Of a stretch of DNA of 64,000 bases, positions 47,273 to 60,659 are shown one piece after another. Below the pieces are notes generated by a model. That model searched no databases. It saw nothing but the letters and a program-made list of their open reading frames with translations, and was not told the DNA's origin. The translations under genes were made by a program, and so were the position numbers. Origin of the DNA: Glycine soja (Eukaryota > Streptophyta > Magnoliopsida > Fabales > Fabaceae); NCBI RefSeq assembly GCF_004193775.1, contig NC_041005.1, forward strand, positions 1,614,501-1,678,500. Reading direction: 5' to 3'. The first letter of the stretch is position 1. Each line of letters starts with the position of its first letter.

Positions 47273-50200
47273 CACCCGACACTTATATTCATTTAGAAGC
47301 AGTAGAATTATTGCATCCTATGCATCCACAAATCAAACATCAACACCTTCACACGTAGCATTCATCCAAGCCCCAGGAGGATAATACCAACCTACACCGC
47401 ACACACATAGCGAATGATGCTGCAGCCTTTATTGATTGCCGCGAGATCTCATCCATGTGCGCCTTGACTTTAACTTAGAGTGTGAGTCAAGGCCAAACTA
47501 AAATGGCCACGTGTATGGTGGTGATTCCCCGAATTGAGTGTTAGTATTAGTTTGCTATCTTCTGGCAACGGTGATACGGAAGCTCCGTGTTGTCATAATA
47601 AAAGACTTTTGAATTAAATTGATGGTGCCGAATACGGCAAAACTCTTCTTCCGACACCTGTTGCTCGCTCCTTTAATTTCCTCTTTCTTTTCTTTTCACT
47701 TTTCTATAACCACTCCTCTTTCTATCAAGTCTTGCTGGATACTGTATTACTGTAGCGCATTAGTGTGCACTGATGCGTAAAACAAGTTAGATATTACATT
47801 TTACATTACAATCATTTTCAATCTTTCAGGTGTATATTTTTTCTTATTAATCTTTTTATATTTAGATTTTCTTAAAAAAGTAACGGAAATTTTAAGAGAA
47901 AAAAAAATATAAGAGCATATTGTACAATTACTCTTTTACACTATAATCTAAAGATATTTTAATTATTTTACATTTTAATTTTAATTGAAGTTTAATATCT
48001 TAATTAATTGTACTTGTGTACGAAAATAGTGACAGGAAATTAGTTAAATGGTGATACAAAATCTTACGAGCTTTAGTCATTTTAATTTGGACATATTGTT
48101 TTGAGATAAAAATAAATAAATTGTTTGGGGTTTTAATTAATTATTTTTTTAAAAATCACATAAATTTAGTTTTGGTGTCTATTTTTAATTAAAAACTTTT
48201 TTTCACTGAATTAAAAGCTTTTAAAATTATTAAATATGTAGGATTCTTAATAATTGTTCTAGCTAGTCTTAAATCCTTTTAGACTCAAACATTATAGTAA
48301 AGCAAATATATTAATACAAGAGAATTATTTATTTCTCGATTTTAATGTACCATTCCTCACACTGAAAATCTTCCACGCACTGTAGAAAAGTTTGTACAAA
48401 CACGAGACACTAGATGACGATCCTAAACTATTCATTTTATGGAAATGAAAAATAAGAATGTGAGACTTTTACATTAAAAAATTCAATGAAACAATACTTC
48501 ATTTAAACATAATAGAGAGTTTAGTTAAATATTAAAAAAGAGTTAAAATGCTAAACTCATACAAAATTCAAACTAAATGTAACTAAAATATACAATCAAG
48601 TCAAACTTAAATTACATTTATCAAATCTGAGGTGAACTAACAAAATACAAGTCTTTTTTCTTTAGTAAGACACCCATGCAACTACACATGGGTCTTCCGA
48701 GTTTCTGGGAAGACTTTAAGTCTAGCATTAGACCTCCACCGTCGTTAATATTGTCGACCTCATCCTTCTTTTTTGTCGTAACTATTCTTAGGCTATCTTT
48801 TATTTTTTTTTATTCAGTTCCTCTATTTATGACGAAAAAAAAAACAAGAAAAGACAAATGTTTTGAAAAGGAAAAAATGAAGAAGAAAGTAGCACCTGCC
48901 TCTTCATGTCATTGTTTTAATGCATATATGTATATATATATATGGCGAATATTGTTTTAATAATAATTATTATTATAAACAAATAAATAGCAGTAAAAAT
49001 GAACATAAATAAATTATTTAAAAGAATCTATATTTATAAATGGTCAATTCAAGGACAAGCGTGGAAATATATATATATATATATTATGTCCTTGCTAAAG
49101 AAAAAATAACAAACGCCAGAATTTGTTTATAACAAAAAAAATTTATTCAATTTCTTATATAAAATTCATTCAATTTTATTGTAAATGAATTTAATCTAAA
49201 AAATATTGCTCTGAAAGTCTTTTATCGGCAATATAGGCACTGCCTAATGATAAAAAATAACTTTTTGTTTTTGGAAAAGATAAATCCAGCAATGCAAAAA
49301 GGAAAGAGAAAAATGATTACGCAACAGTATATTTTTTTTTTACTCATTCAATCATATTCTATAATGTAAAAAAAAAATTATATCATCATTAATTAATTTA
49401 TAATTTTTATTATTATTAATATTATAAAAGATATAAATAAAAAATAATTAGTGTTAATTATTTTCGACCATAATTATAACATGACGAAAGAAACATTTAC
49501 GCTGTCAACATTTGCAAGTAAAACGTTTTTTTTTTTAATTTCATCCAGCAATTATTTTTAAATCTAAGTAACTTTTGTTAAAATTTTGACATGAATTTTT
49601 CTAGTTGTCCAACACCTGTCGAATGTCGAATAAAAAATAATGCAGTAGACCTCTTGAATCATTAGTGGGAACTTACAAAGTTAGTATTAAACTCACGTTC
49701 CAAGATCTAACAGGTGCGAACGGATTCTCCAATCTCCGATCTTTTGGAACATGAAGATTTTTAATTAGTTTATTTTTTATACAAGAAACATACATGGAGA
49801 TTACATCGATATATAAAATAGAGCAAGAATGATTTCGCGTGTCAAACTTTTCTACTTTTATATATATGTGTGTGAGATAAAAAAAATTAATCAATTCAAC
49901 TCTTAAATAACAAACTTTATAAATTTGATAAAGCTTATAAAAGCTAACAAGTAAATAATTTATTTTAGTTTAATAGGTAATATATTATATTATTTGATAG
50001 TATATCGACAAATGTTAAATTTATGTGAATTTTGATGTTACATTCGAAAAAATATGTCAAATGATTCATCAACCTTTGAATCAATTCATTTTATATTTTA
50101 TAAAGAGTTATCAAATGGTTTTGAGGAAAATTTCTACGCACTACAATATAAAATATTTTATAAAGAGTTGACTTTTATTATAATTATGTTAAAAATCATA

Positions 50201-51709
50201 TAATTAAATGATTATATAAAATTATTTTTTTTAAACTGTGTCAATCCATAATCATTAAATTCAATTGTTTTGTTTAAATTTTTAGGCATAATGTGAATTG
50301 ATCACGATTCTTTAAAATACATTTTTCTTTATTAAATTAACTGTTGAGTTATTATTTTATATCTGATGATATCTAAGTTCAACTCTTCTATTTGAAAAAA
50401 ATGTCAAATGTTATAAAAAAAATAAATAACAATAAAAATATAATTAAATAATTGTTTTATATATTTCAAAATATATATTGCACTGTGAAATACATTAATA
50501 AAATATTACATTATTTTGAATTAATATAAATTTTATATCTATAATTTATATGATAAGAACCTTCGATCTAAATATAAATTTCAGAATTAAATTTATTCAT
50601 TATTTATTTAATAATGTGAAATTTATTGAATATGTAAAAAATAACGTTGCAAGTATCTTTCAAATATGGGGAAACAATAAAAAAAAATATCACTAATACT
50701 AAAATTTATCAAGATCCAACACAGATACTCAAAATAATGAATAGTTGTAATTTAATTGTTGGGTCAACAATTATTTTTACCCATTTCTTTTATAATTTAT
50801 GTTTACAATCAATTATTGATAACTTATTCAATTTCTATCTAAAAAAAACTTATTCAATTTCGATTAACAGTCAATAATTGTACCAAAAAAATTAACATTG
50901 AATAACCATGCACTGCCACTGTTATTTCTCTTTAATTTGATAATAATTTAACAAAAACTGAAAATCCCAATAAATCTATTGACTTCTTCCGCTCAAAGCA
51001 CGCATGATCAATATTATAAAACTAGCCCGATGCTATAACTCAATAACAATATTATATTAACAAGTCACTAATCATCCAAGTTATTAGTTGAACCACGTAA
51101 GTTGGTATAAAATATAATAATGTAAATTTAGTCACGTATTTTTTAAAATGTTAATATTAATTAATTCTGTAGCCTTTGTTATCATTAGTATATATATTAT
51201 CATTTTAATTTTTATTACTCCATCAGTTTCAAATTATATGATGTTTTAGATAAAATAATTTATTTCAAAATAAATGTCATTTTATAAAATTAATGTTATA
51301 TAAAATATTATTTGAAGACTGTTCTTAATTAATACTACTCAATGGGAATAGCACACATTAAAAATAAATGACTCATTAATTAAAAAGATAAAAAAATATT
51401 AAAAAGTTATCTATTTTTTAAAAAATAATAATAATAAATTAATTATATTTTTATCAAAATTCTTAAATGTCATAATATAATGTAAAACTGATGACGTAGT
51501 TATGTATGTAAGTTAAAGTAAGATTTCAAAAATATTGTTTATAAAAGATAAAATAGACTCTAAAAAGCTTATGGCATTAATATAGTATTTTTATAAGAAA
51601 AATAATACATTAAATATTCTAAATTAATTCTTATACAAGATGGAGCCAAATCACTAGTGTAGAGTAATCTCTAGTATAAATTATAAAAATAAGGAGAGTA
51701 TATCTGTAA

Positions 51710-51950
51710 ATGGAGTGTGTTATGCCCTCATGGAGTACCCGTGAAGCCTGGAAAATGGAAATTAACAAGAGAAGAGAAGAGTGATGGGAAATGCGTACGG
51801 ACAATGACACGTATAAAAGAAGCCGGACAAGTGTCACGTGTTGGCCTCTGGAAGTTGTTCTGAAGTCAGCCACGGATGCTCTTCCATGCCTTCCAATATT
51901 ACTTCTGCTGCCTTCTCCTTTCAACCACTCCTAAATGGAAAACTGCATTG
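51710..51950. other. GC-richer island with TATA and G-box motifs
   Basis: A 240-bp island in AT-rich DNA with TATAAAA at 51812-51818 and a G-box CACGTG at 51835-51840 within GTGTCACGTGTTGG. The minus strand has an open frame of about 97 codons (51631-51924) without recognisable motifs. It could be an old promoter, a relic exon, or a distal regulatory element. Confidence 0.3.
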
Positions 51951-53060
51951 GGAAAATATACAAATCAATTTTTTATTTTAAAATTTTATTTTTATCCTTT
52001 TCTAATTTTTAACTTCAAAATATTTTTTTTTTAAGTTTCATATTTTATTATTATAAATAGGTTAAGAGTGTTTATGTGTAACAATAATAACACTAGAGAT
52101 AATAATCATTTTTTATTGACAAATTTTGATGATTAATTTTATTATAAATGTCATTCAAAAAGATTCAAATTCTTAATCTTTTTTTTTCATTTTTTCTCCG
52201 TCATTAAATAATCTTATATCTCTTAATTACATTAATCATGCTAATGATAATAATAAGGTGATGGTAATCATATTTCATAATATAAAACAAACATGGTCCA
52301 AAATTAAAGAATGAAAAAAAAAATATCTGTTTGAATTGGGGTTCATATACGTTGGATCCACATTTATCCAAAGCTGTTACCAGTAGCTTCTGTGTTATTT
52401 TTATGGGAAAATCTCTCTATAGGCCGAAATGGACGTACAAAAATTAAATCTTTTAAGTTTTACTTAAAGATTGCGATTACCAAAACCAAATTTAAAATAT
52501 CTATATGATAATTAATAAATTTATTAATTATTATCTCCATCCCTGAATATAAGATTTTTTTAACTAATTCATATACGTTAATGATTTTTAATAATTATTT
52601 TTTTAAATTATCCTTCAAAATATTGAGATTTATGATTTCTCTTTTGACTCAATTACTTTATATCTAATTAATTAATATATGTTAATTTTCTTCTCCAATT
52701 GTTATAAGAAAGATAATGCATTTACATTTTTAATTTGTAGGATTTACTGTAAAATAGTTAAGAGTGTTTAAAAAATAATAATGAATACGTGTTGTCAATG
52801 GTTAATACTCAATATTCTGTTGGTTAATATTCATAAGATTTAATTACCTAATTTATTAAGAATTTAATTGATAATAATAAATTTATTTTAAATCTATAAT
52901 TTTTTTCAAAATTATTATTGTCATTATTAAGAATCTAATTGTTTGTCAATATTTTATATTTTTTCTTATAATTAGAGATATTTATAGTCTAAAAATAATT
53001 AATACAAGAAATATTATAAATTGAATCTTTATAAAAAAAACAAATATTATTTTTAACTGG

Positions 53061-53129
53061 GATCTTATAAATAGGAATAAAGAAATCTTATAAATAGGAA
53101 TAAAGGGATCTTATAAATAAGAATAAAAA
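53061..53129. repeat. 23-bp tandem repeat, three copies
   Basis: The unit ATCTTATAAATAGGAATAAA plus three bases occurs at 53061-53083, 53084-53106 and 53107-53129 with one or two differences per copy. Confidence 0.9.
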
Positions 53130-53559
53130 GAATAATGCATAAGATAAATTAAAAGAAACTTATAAAAAATGAACAAATAAATTTCTTTAAAAAAATCTTA
53201 TATTTAAAAACAGACATGATATTGTATAATTTCCACATTTTCCTTTTGCGCTTTATAGCCATGAAAACTTGGCTAGGTATGAGGCGGAGAACATAAACAA
53301 CACAAATGTCAAGACCATTGTTATTTATATCACTCAGTTTTACTAATATACCTCCTATTTGTATTTTTAAAAAAATCCAAAAAAAAATTTAAAAAATGAT
53401 AAAGTCTTACCACATTCCGAAAAGTAATTTCTAAAAGTGTTAAATTTCTAACACATTACATAAAGCAGTTTCATTAGACAATTTTTAGAAGATAGTGTGA
53501 AAGTTGGCTTAATGGCAGCAACAACAACGTGATTTTGTTTCATTGTGAAAGGAGTTTGA

Positions 53560-53810
53560 TTCTTTCAGCGTTTCTACTTGCTAGCTTCCTCGGTTTCCTC
53601 TCTATGCATTGCTTCGCTCGATCTCCAAGTCCTTGACAAACCCACAAGGTTCTTGTAATGACCACCTTTGCATCTCTAACATCATTGACAACATTGCCCT
53701 TTCAAACCCTTCCCTTCGCAAGCAGTGCATTCTCTCCGCTGACCATTTTCACGGCCTTGAATCCTCCCTCTTCATTGCCCCATTCTTTTTCTGAAAATTG
53801 ACTTCAGAAT
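53560..53810 (+). pseudogene. Coding-like fragment of unknown origin
   Basis: About 250 bp of more balanced composition, open for about 60 codons on the plus strand (53609-53794) but starting only at a TTG. It reads SLRKQCILSADHFHG and ends in a hydrophobic FIAPFFF tail before TGA. Composition and codon usage look genic, but I do not recognise a family and see no splice-linked partner exon. Treat it as a possible relic. Confidence 0.25.
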
Positions 53811-54356
53811 CTCTTTTTCAAAATGTGTTAAAATTTTATACTTTCATAAATTTCTTTTTGAAAAAAATATATAAACGAGAGGTATATTAGTGAAAATGAG
53901 GTGTAAATCATAATGGAACATATATTTCGATCAGTTAAACGATGGAACATATGGAACAATGTAATGAAAAATAAAGATTAATACTTCCAGCTGTTAAGCA
54001 AGTCCAAAAACAAAATAGTGGCTCCGCCAACAGGCCCAACAAGGCATCTATCACTTTGCCAATGTAGTCTATCGTTGTCACTTGTCAACCTGCCCCTTGT
54101 ATAACAATAACATGCTGGAATTTCCATTTCTGGAACTTAATATTTTAAACGGGTTGGCGTAATTAAAATTTTCTTCTCTAGTTGAAATGTTGGTAAATTG
54201 GAGTTGAATCTCGGTATTTTGCCTTTGTGGGAGATGTTAGAAACTGCATAATTCTAAAGGTTGACATTTTAAAATGAAACACAGAGAAGTTTAGGATCTG
54301 CGTCATACTCAATTATTAAGAATTTATAGATTTTAAATATATTCGAAATTGCAAGT

Positions 54357-54441
54357 AAATTAAACCTTAGAAGCAATTATGCAAATATTCAAGAAAATTA
54401 AACCTTAGAAGCAATTATGCAAATATTCAAGAAAATTAAAC
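54357..54441. repeat. 38-bp tandem repeat, two full copies and a partial third
   Basis: 54357-54394 and 54395-54432 are identical over the unit containing ACCTTAGAAGCAATTATGCA and AATATTCAAG. The first nine bases of a third copy follow before the sequence diverges. Identity suggests a recent slippage event. Confidence 0.9.
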
Positions 54442-57400
54442 AACCTTATATTGATACTAGCGTAAGATATAAATTAGATACCAACTACATTTGGCGATGA
54501 ACCAGATCCGGTGTGAGTAATTTATGGTTTAAAAATAATGGTTCATTATAGATCACCTAAGTGGTCCACCTTGGCCTTTTTCATAAGAATAAGCTAGTTT
54601 TTTCTCTTATGTTTGATTAGGACATACGAACCCAAATCTGTGAATTTGGTTAATAATGAGCTTTTTTTAACTCAAATTATATCAAGTTTTTCAATTTGAT
54701 TTGTTAAGTTTACTGACCTAACTGAGTCTTATCCTCAACCTTGTAGATTATCTGTCTAACTTACCTAAGTCTAATGTACAATTTTATTAATTTGTTATGT
54801 CAAAATTTTGATTGTTGTTGTTAATTTTTATGTTTAAAATGTTTACATATTTTAGTGTGATAATTTTTAGTGTGATAATTTTTAGCTTAAAAAATGAATT
54901 CACAATTTTTCCTTCAAGTTTATACATTTTTTATTATAATTTTTATTTCAAATTACAATTTGTACCCATGGATCGATCTACAGGTTATTAGGTAATCTGA
55001 TCTTATAAAATGTGAGTTTCACGAGTTAAACGTTAAACGTGTCGGACAGATCCTTATATCTATTCCTATATTTGATTTTTTTTATGAAACCCCCTAAATT
55101 TGATAGCGGAAGGAGTAATTGAATTTATTAAAACATTAAATTAATGAATTACGTGAATTAACACATTAAGTCAATTCCATTTTGCCGTTTTTTGTGAGAA
55201 CATTTATTTATTTTTAATCATAAGGAGGAACATTTTCAAACGAGTGAATATTTTTATTTTGTCATTTTCTGTTAGCTTTTATGCATATCTGGACGTCATC
55301 ATGTTAACCCTCATAAAGTAATGAACCACTAATCTTTTGGCAGCGCTGAAAATGAAAACTAATTTGCCTCACTTTGTGATGTGGGGAGTCACTGATTAAA
55401 TTTGTGAAAAATATATATATATTTTAACATGAACCATCGATCATTGACGATGAGGATAAATAAATAAATAATAGGATGCATTTTGATGGAATTTCTGAAA
55501 AGACGACCTTGCCCTCAATTGAGATACATCAAAAAAAATATTTTAAGATCGTGCTGACTGCGCAACAAGGATATTAATTAAAAATATTTGTTGATATTTT
55601 ATTGATAAAAAATTATAAACTTATTTTTTTTAAAAAAAAATATATATCTAATAAAGTTATTGATAATACTTCGTATAAAAATATTTTTAATTTAGAAACT
55701 AATATTGTTGTAATCATTTTATTGGTTTAAAGTATTTATCAACTTTAAACCTAATTATTTTAATGGAATTTTTTTTAATCATATTTTTTATTTGAATTTG
55801 AGACTTTACTAAAAAAATAGAATTCAATTTCAAATGTTTAAAATACTTTAATTATTTTTAATTGTTTATTTTTTAACTCCCATCGGAAAAAAGTTATTTA
55901 TTACTTGTTAACGTTTTATATTCGCTACTCTTCGGAATATTGTCAAACCATACACGACTGCATGAGGTCATGCTCTCATGAATTAGTTTGTGAGTAGTTT
56001 TTAAAAATTAAATAAGAATATGTGCCCCAAAAGATAATTGTTTCCTATTCATACTTTCCACTTGTCCCAAACATAGTGATGAAAATGACTGAAAATAAAA
56101 TATCAGAAAGCAACATATTTTAGTATTGGAAATTAGAAACCAACCTTAAAAAATCATGTGATCGAGATATTTTCAAATGCTTCCTAAATCCTTTTTTTTT
56201 TTAGAAGTTCCTAAAGAGAAGCTAAAAAAAATATGAGTTACGATAATTCTTAAATGCGTAGGATATTTTTATCGCTTTATCTAATGCAAGTCTATATTTT
56301 TTTTATTAACAAAGGTTAATTATCAGTATTGTTAGTTTTTTATAAGGAAAAAATTTAGATTTATGATCTCTTTTTCTCTCCTTCTTTTCATTTTTTGGTT
56401 ACCACTAAATTAACATTATATCTTTATGCAAATCTGTACATATTTGATTATGATGTATTAAATATTTATATTTTATTTTTGAAATGTTAACTAATTTCAC
56501 AGTAAATGTTTTTTTCTTCAAATTTTTTTTTTTCAATCTCACAGCACATTAAAAATACACTTTTATGGCAAAAATCGAAACACGAATACTTAGGGGGAAA
56601 AAGACGATTTTCAACTAACAGGCAAATTTCTTAACTTGGATGTACACATATTTAGAGGTTGAAATGAATAATTATCTCCTAATAATAATAATATAATTAA
56701 TTGTAGTCTGATTAATATATTTTATAATCATAATTATTATGTCAAATATTGATATTTTTAGCTGAGCTTTATATTCTTGAAATTTGAAACATACTAATTA
56801 GGTTTTTTATTTTTAATTATGTATGTGCATTTTTTTTTTTAAAGTCAACCCTCTTTTCAACATTTTTTTTAATTAGCCAAACCAACATATTTCAGCAATC
56901 TATTCACTTCAAACTTGAACGCTTAAAAAGATGAAGTGTTTATGAAAGTGACAAAAATATCACACTGGACTCAGTGCATTTAAGTAGACAACTATTCAAT
57001 TTCTTTTAAGTACTTATTATAAGTTATTAAAATAATTGGTGAGGAAATAAAATAAAATCATCATTTTCATTTATATTTATATTGTAAGTTATTTTATAAG
57101 TTATCTTGATGACCTTATTAAAATAAATTAAAAATAATTTATAAATATAACTTATTTTTATAAGTTCTCCTAAATATTTATATATACATGTAATCATATA
57201 ATGAGATAAACCTAAACAAAATGGAATTTAGCTCTTTCAAATGCGCTTTAAATAAAGCAGCGAGGATGTGGATAAATTGATGTGAAGTTGTTTAAATTTA
57301 ATTAATAATTTTGAGATTGAGTATTAAATATTTAGAATAAGAATTTTATGAACTATAATAATCATAATTTATTTAAGCATCTTTGATTCATGTAGATACA

Positions 57401-59906
57401 TGTGGTTTTGTATAAAAATGCACTTTAAATAACTACTACTACTTTTCACTGAGTTGTTGTGTTAATTGGTTTTTATACTTTTTCTTGGAGAAAGAAAATA
57501 AATAATAGTAAAAAGTATTAAAATAAAAGTAATTAAAATACTATTTTTTTTATAAAATTAACTTCTTTTAATGAAGTTAAAGTATTAAAAATTATATTTT
57601 ATTTATTGAAATAATAATAATAATTAATACATACATACATGTTCACAATTGTAATAATATATAGTATTTTTTTCATAAAGAATTTAGAAACATTTACGAT
57701 AAATACTACCATGTATGTCCTTTTAGAAAGAAAATCATATTTGAGTTGGATGGCAAAACTTTTTATCATAAAAAATTTAAAGATTGAAATAAAAATCTTC
57801 TATAAACATCATAAAATCTAAATTCCATACAAATCAGAGAGATAGTTTTATTTAAATTTTCGTTGTTTTATTTTTATTAATATTTGTGAAAATATCACTT
57901 TATTTTAAATATTTATAAAAAATGATAAAAACAAACTATTTCACCTTTTCCGTTACAATTAAAAAAAAATCCTGTGGTCCTAGGTTGTTTTATACAAATC
58001 AATAAACATGATAAAAGAAAATAAAAGTATTACAAAAATAACGTTATCATTATTAGTTCATTTTTTGTTTTTTAAGTCATATAAGTGGAAAAAATAATTA
58101 ATATTATATTATAAAACTAAAATGATAATTGATAAATTTTATTTTTCATACGGGATAATTATAATGGAACGGAGAAATTACTAATAAACACGCCAAAGGA
58201 AAGGATCGTATTCGTCCCATACAGTTATTGTTTAAAAATAAGTGGAAAAAATAAACTTGCGCATTTTCCATTGGAAATTAGAAGATATTTTTGACTGGAA
58301 AGCTGGAAGATCTTAAAAACATTTATGACTACGATGTTGATAAAGGTGTGAACTGTGAAATGGAATATTACTACTCGTTGAGTTTATTGTCTTTGGCGTA
58401 TTGTTGGTGCAAGTTCAGTTGCAAAACACCTTCTTCACTACTCCGCGGGGCTCCTTAGTTTTGATATCTACAAATCTTAATATATGACAGCTATTGCCTT
58501 TCTTTCATTTCCAACCTCAAAGTCAAAAGGTTCATGTACAAACCAGTAGTCACCCATGCAACTTATTATGGAGGGACCCATTCAAATGTGAGACACTCAT
58601 TAATTCTGTCGGGGCATACCATGCAAATAATGCAAAGTAATGAATAAAGAAGATAAATTATCGGTTAATTTAATTTAATAAATATATATGATTTTTTTTA
58701 TACAAAAGGAGATATAATTACTCAATTGCTCCTAAAACTTAAAATTTGATGCTTAATTAATCATATATTTTTTATTAATCAGTATAAATTTTAATTTTAA
58801 TATATTTGAAATCATTTATTAGCTTAAAAATTTAGGATAATAGTAAAATATCAATTTAATTTTGCATTAAATAATAAACTAGTGTTAATTTTGCAGCGAC
58901 AAAAGATGAGGTAACTGGATAGAGAGTGACAAATATGAAGAAAATGAGAGAGAGAGATTTTAAAAATAAAATAAATAAGAATTGTAATATAAATATCCAG
59001 AAAAAAAAAACAAATATCAGAGTTACACGTTTCTTTAAAACTCTGCACGTTACTAAAATCAGAAACTTTTGTAAACATATTTTTTTTGCTTAAAGGAACT
59101 TACTAACTGGAAAAGTCTTGGCAGATGTACTCCATGACCCCGCAATAATTATACTCTTGCTTTAATTTGGAATGTTGTTTTTCCTTACACACTCTAATTT
59201 TTAACCACGTCAAGGGAGATGATAAAAATAGATAAAATTTAAATGTAATTTTTTAAGTGCTTCAGTGCCACTCTTTAGTTAGACTTTCATTTTGATATAT
59301 TGCATTAATATTAATATAAAGCTGCAATTTCAAATTAATGAACCTATAAAAATCAAACATTCCAAGCTGGCGTGTAGCTGTATAGTGTTTTGGGGTGATA
59401 AGATCAAAATCAAAATCACCATGCGCACTCTGTGACTCCCCATGGAAAAAGCAAACGTAACCAACGTTCAGTTCACGACCCGCACTTGCTTCAACCATCC
59501 CTCACCTACGTGTCTGGGATTTACGTGATAGCGTCAATTCCCCACTCCTTTGTCTTCTCCTCCATTCGTACCTTCTTTACGTGCAACAAGCAATACTTTA
59601 CGAAACAAAGCGAAAAATTCAAATAAGCTTCACAATTACATCTCCAAAGTCCAAACCACATAATATATAAATTAAACCATGGCTTCTGATTTTTCGTGTA
59701 CTAAAGCTAAATTCATCTAGGCCATAACACACAACAACCACTTAACCACAATACACGACACATAAATATAAATATAATAATAATAAATTAAAAATAAGTA
59801 ACGGGAGTTCTAGAAAACTAGAAAGAACGCTAAGAAAGAAAACAATAAAGATAATTAAGAATTTGGCCTCCCTCATTCATTCCTTGAATAACGAATGTTT
59901 CATTGT

Positions 59907-60302
59907 TCAGCAAGGGCTTTGGGAAGTGAAGATTTGAGGGTCCAGCTTGGTCCTGCAAACGGGGCAAAGAGGGTGCTTGGAGAGCCAGGTGTCAGCGCAA
60001 TGGACATGAAAACCATGGTTGCAACCGGGGACCAGTCTAGCCGGTTGCTCGCTCTCGATCTCGTCGAGGCAGACGGCGCATTCGTTGCCCAAGACGAGTT
60101 CTTTGCCGGTGACTCTTGGAAGCTTCTCCAACTCCAGAGCGGATAGACCCTTGTCAGCGACGGGCTTCACCGGTTGCCCGTCGATGGGGGGTTGCTGGTG
60201 GTGCCGGGTGGTGGCGTACCAAAGAAGGCACATGTAGACGATAAAAACCCCGCTCATGCCAAGGCACGGCAAGAAAAGCGCCAGAAGGACCGAATCGAGC
60301 AT
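59907..60302 (-). CDS. ATL23: RING-H2 E3 ubiquitin ligase, ATL family (ATL23-like)
   Basis: A 131-aa single-exon membrane-anchored RING-H2 protein, expected to pass ubiquitin from an E2 enzyme to unidentified substrates. An N-terminal membrane segment covers about 5-30 (LLALFLPCLGMSGVFIVY). The ATL GLD-type motif KGLSALELEKLP is at 51-62. Zinc ligands are C75, C78, C94, H96, H99, C102, C113 and C116, with the Trp (W106) typical of ATL RINGs. The protein ends TSQSPC, as I recall for Arabidopsis ATL23 (At5g42200). The open frame continues 40 codons upstream to a TTG, but the conserved start is the ATG at 60302. The leader contains two uORFs, suggesting translational control. The gene symbol reflects best recognised similarity, not a proven orthology. 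Confidence 0.92.
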   Translation of the reverse strand: MLDSVLLALFLPCLGMSGVFIVYMCLLWYATTRHHQQPPIDGQPVKPVADKGLSALELEKLPRVTGKELVLGNECAVCLDEIESEQPARLVPGCNHGFHVHCADTWLSKHPLCPVCRTKLDPQIFTSQSPC

Positions 60303-60364
60303 TTTTTGGCCTTTGAAAGTTTCAGTCGCAGTGGAACCTTTGTCCGATTCCAATAGAAAAACAA

Positions 60365-60433
60365 TTAATGCGGCGGTGGGGGTTGGTAAAGGAGTACCCA
60401 AGAGATTGGGTCTTGGCGACAATTACCCAGCAT
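60365..60433 (-). promoter_or_regulatory. uORF (22 codons) in the ATL23-like leader
   Basis: The ATG at 60433 opens a 22-residue frame ending LYQPPPPH and TAA at 60367-60365, 62 nt upstream of the main start. It is out of frame with the RING protein. Its spacing would allow reinitiation. Whether it is translated is unknown. Confidence 0.5.
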
Positions 60434-60499
60434 ATCGCAAATTCACACAGGCCTATGCCTTGTGGTATATGGGAAACCCCGAAATTGAAGAAGATCGAA

Positions 60500-60598
60500 T
60501 CAGAGATTGCGGTGAGGGTTAATAGGGGGTGGTTGGGTTGAGAATTGTGAGTGCCGAGTGGAGAGGGAAGAAACGAAGAAGGGTATTGTTATTATCAT
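60500..60598 (-). promoter_or_regulatory. Possible first uORF (32 codons) in the ATL23-like leader
   Basis: The ATG at 60598 opens MIITIPFFVSSLS and closes at TGA 60502-60500. It lies about 33 bp downstream of the TATA box, right at the expected transcription start, so it may fall just outside the mRNA. Confidence 0.3.
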
Positions 60599-60630
60599 GC
60601 GTGGCTTCGTTCTGTTCTTAACGCTCTTGG

Positions 60631-60639
60631 GTTTTTATA
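60631..60639 (-). promoter_or_regulatory. TATA box of the ATL23-like gene
   Basis: Minus-strand CACTATAAAAACCC is about 330 bp upstream of the ATG at 60302. It predicts a start site near 60600 and therefore an unusually long leader of about 300 nt that includes at least one uORF. Confidence 0.6.
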
Positions 60640-60659
60640 GTGAATGTGAATATATATAC

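Larger units (their letters stand above)
47282..59906. other. Long intergenic region, no gene supported
   Basis: About 12.6 kb of mainly AT-rich DNA. Short ORFs are frequent but lack motifs. Composition rises locally near 47330-47680 (nucleoredoxin promoter side), 48660-48790, 51710-51950, 53530-53810, 58260-58620 and 59100-59600. Three of these are described separately. Two short tandem repeats are listed (53061-53129 and 54357-54441). I see no LTRs, transposase or RNA gene. The part next to 59906 should include the 3' UTR of the RING-H2 gene. Confidence 0.5.

Noticed and set aside
59262..59498. Minus ORF of 78 codons beginning MVEASAGRELNVG
   Set aside because: It has an ATG but no recognisable motif, and its second half is AT-rich low-complexity coding; probably chance.
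60303..60422. Forty-residue N-terminal extension of the RING-H2 protein
   Set aside because: It starts at TTG; family members begin at the membrane segment, matching the ATG at 60302.
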